Assembly: GCA_964618895.1 (NCBI GenBank)
Contig: CAZUDO010000040.1
Span: 25,650-89,649 of the forward strand
Source of the DNA: CAZUDO01 sp964618895
GTDB lineage: Bacteria > Desulfobacterota > Binatia > DP-6
Reading direction: 5' to 3'
DNA length: 64,000 bases
Shown one piece after another: positions 44,300 through 51,781 of the stretch. How positions within the stretch are numbered: position 1 is the stretch's first letter; each line of letters starts with the position of its first letter. The position numbers and the translations under genes were made by a program. The notes beneath the pieces are model-generated. The model ran no database searches and was not told where the DNA came from. It saw only the letters and a list, made by a program, of their open reading frames with translations.

Positions 44300-45243
44300 T
44301 CGACCCGTACCACCGTATCGTGCCGGAGGCGCGCGACCAGCGAGGCCAGCCGTGCTGCGGCCTGCTCGCGCCGGAACGCTTCGATCACCTGCGGCCGCAC
44401 CGTCTCGAGCGGTGCCTCCTGCTCGGGCTCGACGGTGTCCACGCGCACCAAATGCAGGCCGTGCGCCGACGCGATGGGGCCGGCCCAGGCGCCGGGGGCG
44501 GTCGCCATCACGGCGCCGGCGAACGCCGGTCCGAACACCCCCGCCAGCTGCCGCTCCGACTGCGCCCGCAGGTACGACGCGAGCGGGAAGCCGTCTCCGA
44601 GGGCCACCGCCTGCACGGGCGTCAGTGCCTCGGCCTGGAGGCGCCCGAGCAAGCGGCGCGCCTCGGCCTCGAGCGCTCGGCCCGGGCGGCGGGCCAGGAA
44701 CACGTGCCACAGCGTGACCCGCCCGGGCTGGCGGTACTGCTCCGCGTGCCGGACGCGGTACGCTTCGAGGTCGGTGGCGGCGACCGGGGCCACCGCCAGC
44801 GCGGCCTTCTCGAGCAGGCGGACTTTCTCGATCAGCATGCGACGGATGACGGGATCGTCGCGGTCGAAGCCGAGCGCGCGGGCCCGGGCGGCCAGGCCGT
44901 CGTCGTCGCCTGCGTGCTCGTCGCCGGCCAGGAAGCGCATCTTCTCGGCCAGTTGCCAGCGGACGCTGCGGTCGCCGTGATCGAGGCCGCGCGCCAGCGC
45001 CTCGCGGTAGAGCAGCTCGTCGTCGATCTCGCGCGCCACCAGGGCACGTTCGTCGTCGGGGGTGACGGGCAGGCCGGTGGTGCGGGTGAAGTCGTCGCGG
45101 AGCTGCTGGATGCGCGCCGACGTCACTACCATCGGGACGCGGGCCGGCGCCAATGCGGCGGCCGGGCGGCGCCAGCCGTCGAGCCAGAAGAGCCCGCCGC
45201 CCAGGAGGAGGAAATGGAGGAGCGGCGCCCGCAGCCAACGCAT
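44296..45243 (-). CDS. PpiC-type peptidyl-prolyl isomerase, membrane anchored
   Basis: A 315-residue protein with an N-terminal membrane anchor (about residues 6-24) and a long helical chaperone-like part (VTSARIQQLRDDFTRTTGLPVTPDDERALVAREIDDELLYREALARGL) followed by a parvulin-like domain (RVTLWHVFLARR...FPLASYLRAQSERQLAGVFG...WAGPIASAHGLHLVRVDTVEPE, about 170-275). Folding helper of the periplasm. Start at 45243 (MRWLRAPLLHF). It is typical upstream partner of hupE and DUF3604 genes. Confidence 0.85.
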   Translation of the reverse strand: MRWLRAPLLHFLLLGGGLFWLDGWRRPAAALAPARVPMVVTSARIQQLRDDFTRTTGLPVTPDDERALVAREIDDELLYREALARGLDHGDRSVRWQLAEKMRFLAGDEHAGDDDGLAARARALGFDRDDPVIRRMLIEKVRLLEKAALAVAPVAATDLEAYRVRHAEQYRQPGRVTLWHVFLARRPGRALEAEARRLLGRLQAEALTPVQAVALGDGFPLASYLRAQSERQLAGVFGPAFAGAVMATAPGAWAGPIASAHGLHLVRVDTVEPEQEAPLETVRPQVIEAFRREQAAARLASLVARLRHDTVVRVE

Positions 45244-45328
45244 CGGGAGCGAGTGATACGACGGCCCCTCCGGCGTACGCAACCCGAACTTGAATCCCGG
45301 TGCCCCGTCGGTCTAACCACCTCCCGAC

Positions 45329-46084
45329 ATGACACAGGCACGCTTTTCGGGTCGCGTCGCCCTGGTCACCGGCGCCGCGTCGGGCATCGGGCGCGCCACC
45401 GTCGAGCGTCTCGGCAGCGAGGGCGCGCGCCTCTTCTGCCTCGACGTGCAGGCCGCCCGGCTCACCGAGGTGGTCGACGCCCTGCGCGCCGCCGGCGTCG
45501 AGGCGGAGGGGCAGACGTGCGACGTGAGCGACGAGGCGCAGGTCGAGGCCGCGGTGGCGGCGTGCGCGGCGCGCTACGGCCAGCTCGACGTGCTCTGCAA
45601 CATCGCCGCCATCCTGCGCTTCGACAATTTTCACGCCCTCCGCACGGCCGACTGGACGCGCGTCCTCGCCGTCAATCTGAACGGCACCTTTTTCTGCTGC
45701 CGCGCCGCCCTGCCCCACCTGCTGCACACGCGCGGCGCGATCGTGAACGTCGCCTCCACAGCGGCCGTCCACGGCCAGCCGTGGGCCGCCGCCTACGCGG
45801 CGTCGAAGGGCGGCATCCTGGCGCTCACGCAGTCGATCGCGGTCGACTACGCCAAGCAGGGCGTGCGCGCCAACAGCGTGCTACCGTGCGACATCCTGAC
45901 CCCGATCTTCGACGAGTTCCGCATGCCGGAGGGCGCCGATGCGAAGCTGGTGCGGCGCGTGATGGCACCGCGCGGATCTGGGAAACCGGCCGACGTGGCG
46001 GGCGTGATCGCGATGCTGGCATCGGAGGACGGGGCGCACATGACCGGGGCGGCGGTCAGGATCGACGGGGGGTGTTTCGCGTGA
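45329..46084 (+). CDS. SDR-family oxidoreductase
   Basis: A 251-residue classical short-chain dehydrogenase. Cofactor motif TGAASGIG is at residues 15-22, catalytic Tyr/Lys in YAASKGG (about 151-157), and NVAST carries the Ser. The usual NNAG is CNIAA here. Ends AVRIDGGCFA as expected. NAD(P)H-dependent, substrate unknown. Its stop overlaps a possible GTG start of the small acidic protein downstream. Confidence 0.94.
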   Translation: MTQARFSGRVALVTGAASGIGRATVERLGSEGARLFCLDVQAARLTEVVDALRAAGVEAEGQTCDVSDEAQVEAAVAACAARYGQLDVLCNIAAILRFDNFHALRTADWTRVLAVNLNGTFFCCRAALPHLLHTRGAIVNVASTAAVHGQPWAAAYAASKGGILALTQSIAVDYAKQGVRANSVLPCDILTPIFDEFRMPEGADAKLVRRVMAPRGSGKPADVAGVIAMLASEDGAHMTGAAVRIDGGCFA

Positions 46085-46086
46085 GG

Positions 46087-46323
46087 ATGCGCGCCGTACT
46101 CACACAACGCCTCGAAGAGGTCCTGCAACGCCTTGCGCCAGACCTGGCCGCCGCGCTCGCTCACGTCGAGGATGTCCGCGATCTACCCCACGAGTCGCGG
46201 GCAACCATCGCCGACATCTTGGGCCACGAGTACGCGCAGCACGGGTTCGGTCCCGACAACGAACCGAACGCCTACGGAGACGAGCTGGAGGCGTTGATCG
46301 ACGCGCTCGCGCTCGAGGAGTAA
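46087..46323 (+). CDS. Small acidic protein, copy A
   Basis: A 78-residue acidic helical protein of unknown function, ending ELEALIDALALEE. A GTG six bases upstream (46081) would overlap the SDR stop (GTGA) and is an alternative start. It is about half identical by eye to the protein encoded on the opposite strand at 49154-49384: shared QRL..VL.RLAPDLAAA, LP.E.R.TI and YG.ELEAL.D.L. It could be a small regulatory or antitoxin-like protein, but no domain is recognised. Confidence 0.6.
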   Translation: MRAVLTQRLEEVLQRLAPDLAAALAHVEDVRDLPHESRATIADILGHEYAQHGFGPDNEPNAYGDELEALIDALALEE

Positions 46324-46824
46324 CGCGGAAGCGTCGGCCACGCCCTTGACGGCGGCCGGTGCCGGTAGCGGGGTGGCCATGCTCTCCTCCGGGAAGGGTA
46401 CGCGCCCCTGGTGTGTGTGCCCCAAAAGGGCGGGTCCATTACTGCCGCACCGCGTCGCGGGAGGCCGCCCAGCCGGCGCTGTCTGTCGCAATCAGGAGAG
46501 GTTTTATCCGCCAGCTGTCCGCAGCTGGTGGATAAATAGGGGAAGGACGAAGCCGCTGACCCACCGACGGCGCGGCTATGGGGAATGAACGGGGTCAGCT
46601 GCGGCGCGCGGCGGCACGACGAGGTCGGAAGCGACGCGCGCGTGAGCGATCGACGAGCGCTGGTGAGCGGAGAGCGTGTGGCTGTCGCCGATGCGGGGGG
46701 TGTCGAGGACCCGCCGACGCGCCCGAGGACGGAGCGCGGAGCGAGCGGGACCGATCGCCACGGAGGCGTACCGGGCGCGAGCGTGGCGGGGGTGGCACGG
46801 AGCAGGAGGGGCGATCTGGCCGGG
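46324..46824. other. About 500 bases without a supported gene
   Basis: Between the small acidic gene and the transposase there is no supported gene. It holds the hairpin at 46503-46536, a segment around 46428-46475 that resembles one at 49088-49139, and probably one end of the IS91-type element. Short open frames here (for example 46585-46830) are Arg/Gly-rich and unconvincing. Confidence 0.5.
46503..46536. repeat. 15-bp inverted repeat with 4-base loop
   Basis: TTTATCCGCCAGCTG (46503-46517), TCCG loop, CAGCTGGTGGATAAA (46522-46536). All arms pair except one G-T. There is no T-tract, so it is not a standard terminator. Position about 290 bases beyond the transposase stop fits a hairpin near the oriIS end of an IS91-type element. 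Confidence 0.7.
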
Positions 46825-48042
46825 TCATGAGGTATCGGGGATGAGCTGCGCGATCCACCGCATCGGGCCGGCCCGGCACAGCGGGCAGCGCAGGATGTCC
46901 ACGCCGGTGAGCCGCAGGATACGTGCGGCGGGAGACAGGGCTGGGGGGGACGGTTCCGTCTCCGGCGTGGCGCGAGGGGTGCTGGCCCCGAGCAGGTCCC
47001 GACAGCGGACCAGCTGGTCGGCGCGGTGGCGGTTGGCGAGCACGCCGTAGTGGCGCACGCGCACGAAGCCGCGGGGCAGTGCGTGGAGCAGGAGGCGGCG
47101 GAGAAACTCGGGAGCGGTCACGCGCAGCTCTTTGATGGTACTTCCCGCCTTGTAGTCCTTGTACTGCACATGGACTTGGTCGTGCTCGACCGCCCGGATG
47201 CGTTCGTTCGAGATGGCGATGCGGTGGGTGTAGCGGGCGAGATAGTTGAGGACCGGCCGCGGCCCGGTGAGTGGGGCCTTCGCGTAGACATACCAGGGCG
47301 TGGCGTGGAGGCGGCCCAGCAGCGCCTGCCACGCGCCCGGGTCGCGGAGCGCGGCGCTCTGCCCGGCGAAGGTCAGGGTCTGCTGGCGGGCCGCCGCGGC
47401 GAGGTGCGCGAGATACTTGCCGCGAAAGACCGTGGCCAGCGCCCGCACGGGGAAGAGGAAGCGGCGGTACTTGCTCCGCTGCCAGCGGGTGCCGTCGGGG
47501 GTGAGGCCGCCGCCGGTGACGATGCAGTGGAGGTGGATGTGATCGACCAGCGTCTGCGACCAGGTGTGCAGGACGGCCGTGACCCCGATCTCGCCCCCGA
47601 GGTGTTTCGGGTCGTGCGCGAAGGTGCGCAGGGTCGCGACGGCCGCCTGGAACAGGGCGGCGTAGAGGTCCCGTTGATTGGCCCGGATCAGCGCGTTGAG
47701 GTCATGCGGCAGCGTGAAGACGACGTGGAAGTACGGGATCGGGAGCAGCCGGGCCTGCTGGGCCTCGCGCCAGGTGGCCTGGGCGAGCGATTGGCACTTG
47801 GGGCAGTGGCGGTTGCGGCACGAGTTGTAGACCGGCCGCGTCGTGCCGCAGGTCGCACACTCTTCGAGGTGCCCGCCGCGCGCGGCGGTCCGGCACCGCG
47901 CGAGATCGCGGAGCACGCGGCGTTGCGGGGCCGAGCAGCGGTGGGTGGCGCGATACGCCGGGCCGTAGCGACGCACGATGTCGCCGACCTCCCAGCGCGC
48001 ACGATCGCCCGCGGCTGCCGCCCGAGGGGACGGCAGACCCAT
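46825..48042 (-). CDS. IS91-family HUH transposase
   Basis: A 405-residue rolling-circle transposase. The N-terminal zinc-binding part has CATCGTTRPVYNSCRNRHCPKCQ (about residues 62-84); the HUH motif HIHLHCIVTGGGL is at about 168-180; NYLARYTHRIAISNERI carries the catalytic Tyr pair (YLARY). The Y2_Tnp-type KDYKAG...FLRRLLLHALPRGFVRVRHYGVLANRHR follows. Length is typical. The C-terminus has a further zinc pair (LRCPLCRAG). It is apparently intact. Three bases downstream of the recombinase gene. Confidence 0.93.
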   Translation of the reverse strand: MGLPSPRAAAAGDRARWEVGDIVRRYGPAYRATHRCSAPQRRVLRDLARCRTAARGGHLEECATCGTTRPVYNSCRNRHCPKCQSLAQATWREAQQARLLPIPYFHVVFTLPHDLNALIRANQRDLYAALFQAAVATLRTFAHDPKHLGGEIGVTAVLHTWSQTLVDHIHLHCIVTGGGLTPDGTRWQRSKYRRFLFPVRALATVFRGKYLAHLAAAARQQTLTFAGQSAALRDPGAWQALLGRLHATPWYVYAKAPLTGPRPVLNYLARYTHRIAISNERIRAVEHDQVHVQYKDYKAGSTIKELRVTAPEFLRRLLLHALPRGFVRVRHYGVLANRHRADQLVRCRDLLGASTPRATPETEPSPPALSPAARILRLTGVDILRCPLCRAGPMRWIAQLIPDTS

Positions 48043-48045
48043 GCG

Positions 48046-48900
48046 CTAGCTCGGGTGCGGCGCCGCGAAGTCGAGCAGGTCGCACAGGGAGCCGCGCCGG
48101 GCGAGCGCCCGGGGGGCGAGATGCAAGTAGCGCGTGGTGGTCGTGATGTTGCGGTGCCCGAGCAGCCACTGGATCGTGTAGAGATCGACCCCGCCTTCGA
48201 GCAGATGGGTGGCGAAGGCGTGCCGCAACGCGTGGATGCCACCGCGCTTGGTGATGCGTGCCCGCGCCTTGGCGGCCACGTAGGCGCGGAGCGCGGTGCG
48301 CGTCGTCACCGGCCGCTGCTGGCCGGGCCCGGGGAACAGCCATGGCGCCGGCCGGGCCACGCGCCAGTAGGCGCGCAGCTCGTCGCGCAACCGCTCGGTC
48401 AGCAACGCGTAGCGGTCCGTGCGCCCCTTGCCCTGCTCGATGCGAATGACCATGCGCGCGCTGTCGATGTGCGCCACCTGCAGGGCGACGACTTCGCTGA
48501 CGCGTAGGCCGGCCGCATAGGTCGTCCGGAGCAGCATCCGGTCGCGGCGGTGCGCGGTCTGGTCGAGCAGGCGGGCGACTTCTTCCCGGCTGAGGACCTC
48601 GGGCTGCTTGCGCGACCGCTTCGGAGACGGGATGAAAAACTCCGCCCGGGCCCGGCCGAGGGTCACTTCGTAGAAGAAGCGCAGCCCCGTGACCACCGTG
48701 GCGAGGCTCTCCCACGTCAGCTGCCGCCCCTGCCGCAGGTGGACGAGATACGTCTCGACCTCCGCGACCGTCAGCGTGTCCGGGGCCCGGCCGTAGTGAC
48801 GGGCCAACCGTGCCACCGTCCCGACATACTTCCGGCCCGTGCGCTCGCCCAGCCCCCGGACCACCAAATCGCGCTCCATCTTCGCTCGCAGTGCACCCAT
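48046..48900 (-). CDS. Tyrosine recombinase (phage-integrase family)
   Basis: A 284-residue site-specific recombinase. N-terminal SAM-like core-binding domain (about residues 1-95), then the catalytic domain with AGLRVSEV (Arg), GKGRTDRYALL (Lys region), HALRHAFATHLLEGG (His-x-x-Arg) and LLGHRNITTTTRYLH (His, nucleophile Tyr). All catalytic residues are present. It is an accessory partner seen with several IS91-type transposases. Start ATG at 48900 follows AGGAGG with five bases of spacing; that site lies in one arm of an inverted repeat (see 48902-48963). Confidence 0.93.
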   Translation of the reverse strand: MGALRAKMERDLVVRGLGERTGRKYVGTVARLARHYGRAPDTLTVAEVETYLVHLRQGRQLTWESLATVVTGLRFFYEVTLGRARAEFFIPSPKRSRKQPEVLSREEVARLLDQTAHRRDRMLLRTTYAAGLRVSEVVALQVAHIDSARMVIRIEQGKGRTDRYALLTERLRDELRAYWRVARPAPWLFPGPGQQRPVTTRTALRAYVAAKARARITKRGGIHALRHAFATHLLEGGVDLYTIQWLLGHRNITTTTRYLHLAPRALARRGSLCDLLDFAAPHPS

Positions 48901-48901
48901 C

Positions 48902-48963
48902 GTGACCTCCTGGGCGGCTGCCCGTGACGAGAACTGTCACGGCGCCGCGGTTATGGAGGTCAC
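48902..48963 (-). promoter_or_regulatory. Nested inverted repeats covering the recombinase ribosome binding site
   Basis: Outer arms: GTGACCTCC (48902-48910) and GGAGGTCAC (48955-48963), a perfect 9-bp inverted repeat. Inner arms: CCGTGAC (48922-48928) and GTCACGG (48936-48942), perfect 7 bp. On the minus-strand transcript the outer right arm precedes the inner hairpin and the left arm contains the AGGAGG of the recombinase gene, so pairing would hide the ribosome binding site. Confidence 0.6.
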
Positions 48964-49153
48964 TGTTCGCGCACCTGCGGCGGGCGCGTCGATCTCGACC
49001 GATCGGGAATGGCTCCGAATCCAACGCCCCGCGTCAGCGGCTTCGTCCTTCTGGGCGAGTCGCGACACGCTGACCGCCGGTCAGGGCGGCCAAAGTGGGT
49101 CATTTCGCACCACGCGACGCGTCATCCGGCCGCCCAGCGGTTCGCGATCCCCG

Positions 49154-49384
49154 CTACGCCTCGTCCGCAAGCCCAAGGTCGTCGAGTAGCGCCTCCAACT
49201 CCCGCCCATAGTCGGTCAGCTCGTCGTCGCGATCGAGGCCCCGCTCCACCGGCTCGCTTCCCAATACCTCGATGATCGTCACCCGCACCTCTTGCGGCAG
49301 CTCGTGGAAATGTTCGACCTGAGCGATCGCGGCGGCGAGATCGGGCGCGAGGCGGTCGAGGACATCGCGTAGGCGCTGCTTCAT
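49154..49384 (-). CDS. Small acidic protein, copy B
   Basis: A 76-residue acidic helical protein (start ATG at 49384, MKQRLRDVLDRLAPDL; 49399 also possible). Related to the protein at 46087-46323: identical RLAPDLAAA and YGxELEAL, similar length, about half the residues the same. The two lie on opposite strands on either side of the IS91-type module. Function unknown. Confidence 0.6.
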   Translation of the reverse strand: MKQRLRDVLDRLAPDLAAAIAQVEHFHELPQEVRVTIIEVLGSEPVERGLDRDDELTDYGRELEALLDDLGLADEA

Positions 49385-49558
49385 GTCGGGCGTCGGCATG
49401 GGATCGAACCACACCCGTAGCATACACACCATCCCCCTCCGACGGGATACTCCTGCGCATCCATTCCGGTAGCCGTCGGGACGCCCGTCGTCGAGACGCG
49501 CTGCCGGATGCCAGCGGGGCGTCTTCGGCAGAAGGGCGGCATGGCCCGCACCTCCCGG

Positions 49559-49993
49559 CTATGCTGGTCGACCGTTCGTTTCAGGCTGCAGGGTACGTTT
49601 GTTCTCGTCTGTCGTGAGAATGCCTCGTGCAATCAGCTCGGCAGTGACGATCGACACCATCTCGGAAAACGCCGGCCAGTCGGTGAGGGAAAGCCGCAAG
49701 CCGTTGCCGGTCGCAGTCGGCGTGCCAGCGAGCCACTGCCGCAGGTCGATGAACCAATCGTTCGGACTGTTCCGCAAGCCCAGCTCGGTGCGGATGTCCC
49801 GGCCGGGATCGCGGGCACTGTTGAAGCCGGCGACAATCTCGAGCTGGCGCCCGTAGCGGCGCTCCTGCGCGTCGGTCCAGGCAGGCAGCGGGAAGCGCCG
49901 CTCCAAGGCCGTCCCCGGGCGACGTGCAGCGGCGTGGGCAGGCTCTTGGGGACGATGCTTGGCTCGCACCCGGGCCGGCCGGTGGACGCTCAT
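49559..49993 (-). CDS. Hypothetical protein of phage-like gene run
   Basis: A 144-residue protein of unknown function. The N-terminal 30 residues are basic, then a folded part with FPLPAWTDAQERRYGRQLEIVAGFNSARDPG and WFIDLRQWLAG. Four-base overlap (ATGA) with the gene upstream. The arrangement of small coupled genes resembles phage or genomic-island gene runs, but no family is recognised. Confidence 0.5.
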   Translation of the reverse strand: MSVHRPARVRAKHRPQEPAHAAARRPGTALERRFPLPAWTDAQERRYGRQLEIVAGFNSARDPGRDIRTELGLRNSPNDWFIDLRQWLAGTPTATGNGLRLSLTDWPAFSEMVSIVTAELIARGILTTDENKRTLQPETNGRPA

Positions 49994-50328
49994 CCGGACG
50001 GCTCCCGCGACAACGCCATCGCCGTGGCGTCGATGGCCGGCGTCTCGATCCGCTGCACGGGTCCGTCCTCGTGGGGCGGCGCCGGGACGTTGTTCAGTGT
50101 GATCTTGACCGACCCGCTACCGCCATCACCATCGCCCCCGGGCTTCCTCACCATTGCCAGCGCCATGGTCCACCACATTCTCCGCTCGCGCAGATCCGGC
50201 GCCGTCAGCCCGTCGAGGAGGGCACGCCGGGCGCGGGGATCGAACATGGCCTCGATGACGCGCTTCCGTGCAGCCTCGTCCCATTCGTGGGCGTCAGCGG
50301 TCGCGGAAGGCGTCGGGATAGGAGGCAT
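49990..50328 (-). CDS. Hypothetical protein of phage-like gene run
   Basis: A 112-residue protein, helical in the first 65 residues (WDEAARKRVIEAMFDPRARRALLDGLTAPDLRERRMWWTMALAMVRK), then a Gly/Asp spacer and a Val/Pro-rich tail. Start at 50328 (MPPIPTPS) is preferred; ATG 50355 is also in frame but overlaps the gene upstream. Function not recognised. Confidence 0.5.
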   Translation of the reverse strand: MPPIPTPSATADAHEWDEAARKRVIEAMFDPRARRALLDGLTAPDLRERRMWWTMALAMVRKPGGDGDGGSGSVKITLNNVPAPPHEDGPVQRIETPAIDATAMALSREPSG

Positions 50329-50355
50329 GGTCCGAGGATCAAGCGAACAGGGCAC

Positions 50356-50550
50356 TCATCGGGAACATCCGGCGAAGCTCACCTCGCAGGGCGTCGGCTC
50401 GGGTGCCTTCGCTAGCGGCGGAGCCGGGTCGATGGGGACGCTCGCGGCGACGCGAATGCCGCTGCCCAGACTCGACCACCACCATCCCACATCGGGCCCG
50501 ATGCCGCATCCGGCCATCAGGACGACCAACAGACAAATCGCATGGGGCAT
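50356..50550 (-). CDS. Small lipoprotein
   Basis: A 64-residue predicted lipoprotein: MPHAICLLVVLMAGC has a hydrophobic core and lipobox MAGC (Cys-15), followed by a Pro-rich mature part (PIDPAPPLAKAPEPTP). Size and Pro-richness resemble phage Rz1-type spanin lipoproteins, but no partner with a membrane anchor and coiled coil is visible, so this is only a suggestion. Confidence 0.45.
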   Translation of the reverse strand: MPHAICLLVVLMAGCGIGPDVGWWWSSLGSGIRVAASVPIDPAPPLAKAPEPTPCEVSFAGCSR

Positions 50551-50604
50551 CGCAATCCCTCCATTTCCCGCATCTCCCAGCCCGACGCACCCGTCAAGCC
50601 ACCT

Positions 50605-50880
50605 TCACGGGGCCAGTTCCCGATCGAACGCCCGGGCGGCCTTCCGGTAGCGCTGGCGTGCGTTCTGGACCCACCGATATGCGGTCGTCTTCGTCAGCTC
50701 GAGCGCCGCGGCAATCTCGCCGTACGAAAAGCCACTTTCCCGCAAGGCGAGGGCAGCGACGTCGCGCTCGACCCGCTCGCGTTCGGTGGCCAGTTCGTCG
50801 GTGGCAAGTGCGGCGTCGAGGTCGGTGGGGATGTCGAGGCGGTGGAAGACGCCCAGGCGGGAGCGAACGGTGATCTTCAC
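50605..50880 (-). CDS. Small helix-turn-helix protein
   Basis: A 91-residue protein. An acidic helical N-terminus precedes a sigma-70 region 4-like or Trp-repressor-like helix-turn-helix (LRESGFSYGEIAAALELTKTTAYRWVQNARQRYRKA, about residues 47-82). Probably a DNA-binding regulator of the run of small genes that follows leftward. Confidence 0.6.
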   Translation of the reverse strand: MKITVRSRLGVFHRLDIPTDLDAALATDELATERERVERDVAALALRESGFSYGEIAAALELTKTTAYRWVQNARQRYRKAARAFDRELAP

Positions 50881-51156
50881 GGCAACGTTGTCATCCGAGA
50901 AGCGACACGGCCCGAAAAAAGTGCGTGAGGGGACCGGTCATGGTCAGCGAGGGGGGGTGGGCGATGGGTACCCCCGGGCGTCAGTCGGTACTTGGCCCAC
51001 CGATCTGGTGCTACTCCTGGTGCTACTTGAGTTCCGCAACTGATCGAAACCGCCAGAAACCGGCGGAAGCGGCGTGGGGCATGAACCGCGGCAGAAACGC
51101 GTAGTTGGACGAAAACCCCGCGTCACGCCTCGGACTCCCCATCGCGGTCTGGCCCA

Positions 51157-51198
51157 CTTTTAAGCAGCGGGTCGCCGGTTCGATCCCGGCACGGCTCA
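51157..51198 (+). tRNA. 3' fragment of a tRNA-Lys(UUU)-like gene
   Basis: Bases 51157-51163 (CTTTTAA) fit the anticodon loop of tRNA-Lys(UUU); the T arm is perfect: GCCGG (51174-51178), TTCGATC (51179-51185), CCGGC (51186-51190); ACGGCTC (51191-51197) would be the 3' acceptor strand. The expected 5' acceptor GAGCCGT, D arm and a good anticodon stem are absent. It is therefore a displaced 3' end, the usual trace of integration into a tRNA gene, not a working tRNA. Confidence 0.65.
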
Positions 51199-51223
51199 TT
51201 CGCAACGAACTCCGCCCCGGCGT

Positions 51224-51551
51224 CTACTCGGCGGACGAAGGTCGCAGGCGGGGCCCCCGTCCGCGGATTGCGCTCCATATGGCGAGGACGACAATCTCGT
51301 CCGATCCCGTATCGTGGATGTAGTAGACGTGATACCGCGTCTCGCGTCTCTTGGAGAAGCAATCGACGGAGGGCGGGAACACCGCGGCGTCGATACGGTC
51401 GGCCGATGGCGGGTGCGTCGGTGAGCAGGCCGAAGGCGGCCGTGAGCTCGGAGAGGAAGAGGCCGGGAGCAGCCAGCCGGTTGGCCATCCACCACGCGTC
51501 GGTACTTCGCGCCTGTTCGTCGGCCTCCGGGGTGGTGCGGATCCGGCTCAC
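51224..51551 (-). pseudogene. ParE/RelE-type toxin gene broken by a 7-bp duplication
   Basis: GTG at 51551 gives MSRIRTTPEADEQARSTDAW, clearly a ParE N-terminus, reading into RRLLLQETR. There the bases GCGTCTC occur twice in a row (51337-51343 and 51344-51350, plus strand), shifting the frame. In the shifted frame the lost C-terminus is plain: TRYHVYYIHDTGSDEIVVL then AIWSAIRGRGP, and a stop at 51224-51226. Removing one copy restores a 106-residue toxin. As it stands the frame runs on into unrelated sequence. The GTG overlaps the antitoxin stop (GTGA). Confidence 0.8.
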
Positions 51552-51781
51552 CGCGGGCGAGACCGAAGCTCCGCGATCAACGCTTCGGCAGGCCGTGTCC
51601 GCCCGGCTTGCGCGGACGCCCAGCCCTGGTCGAGGGCGGCATGCAGTGCCGCGCGCTCCTCCTCGTCGAGATCGTCATCTGCCTCGGCGACCACGAGTTC
51701 GACGACGGTGCCGTCCGGCATCGAGGTCGGGACGTCGAGAACGAGCCGGCCAGCGCGGACCTCCGCCTTGAGCGTCTGCAT
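51548..51781 (-). CDS. Antitoxin of the broken ParE-type toxin
   Basis: A 77-residue protein, MQTLKAEVRAGRLVLDVPTS followed by PDGTVVELVVAEADDDLDEEERAALHAALDQGW. The first half looks like an AbrB/PHD-like DNA-binding beta domain, the second an acidic helix that would bind the toxin. It overlaps the toxin gene start by four bases, the classic antitoxin-first order. It is intact although its toxin is not. Confidence 0.75.
   Translation of the reverse strand: MQTLKAEVRAGRLVLDVPTSMPDGTVVELVVAEADDDLDEEERAALHAALDQGWASAQAGRTRPAEALIAELRSRPR

Larger units (their letters stand above)
46503..48963 (-). mobile_element. IS91-type element with accessory tyrosine recombinase
   Basis: Transposase and recombinase genes, three bases apart and co-directional, form one module. 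The ends are not defined: the hairpin at 46503-46536 and the nested inverted repeats at 48902-48963 are the outermost structured sequences and are used as approximate limits. IS91-type elements transpose by rolling circle and do not make target duplications. Confidence 0.65.

Noticed and set aside
46503..46536. Hairpin considered as a rho-independent terminator
   Set aside because: No run of T follows the stem on either strand.
46585..46830. 81-residue plus-strand ORF before the transposase end
   Set aside because: Gly/Arg/Asp-rich, no homology recognised, overlaps the probable element end.
51023..51205. Short minus-strand ORF containing RAGIEPATRCLKV
   Set aside because: This phrase is the well-known spurious translation of a tRNA 3' end; here it reads across the tRNA-Lys fragment.
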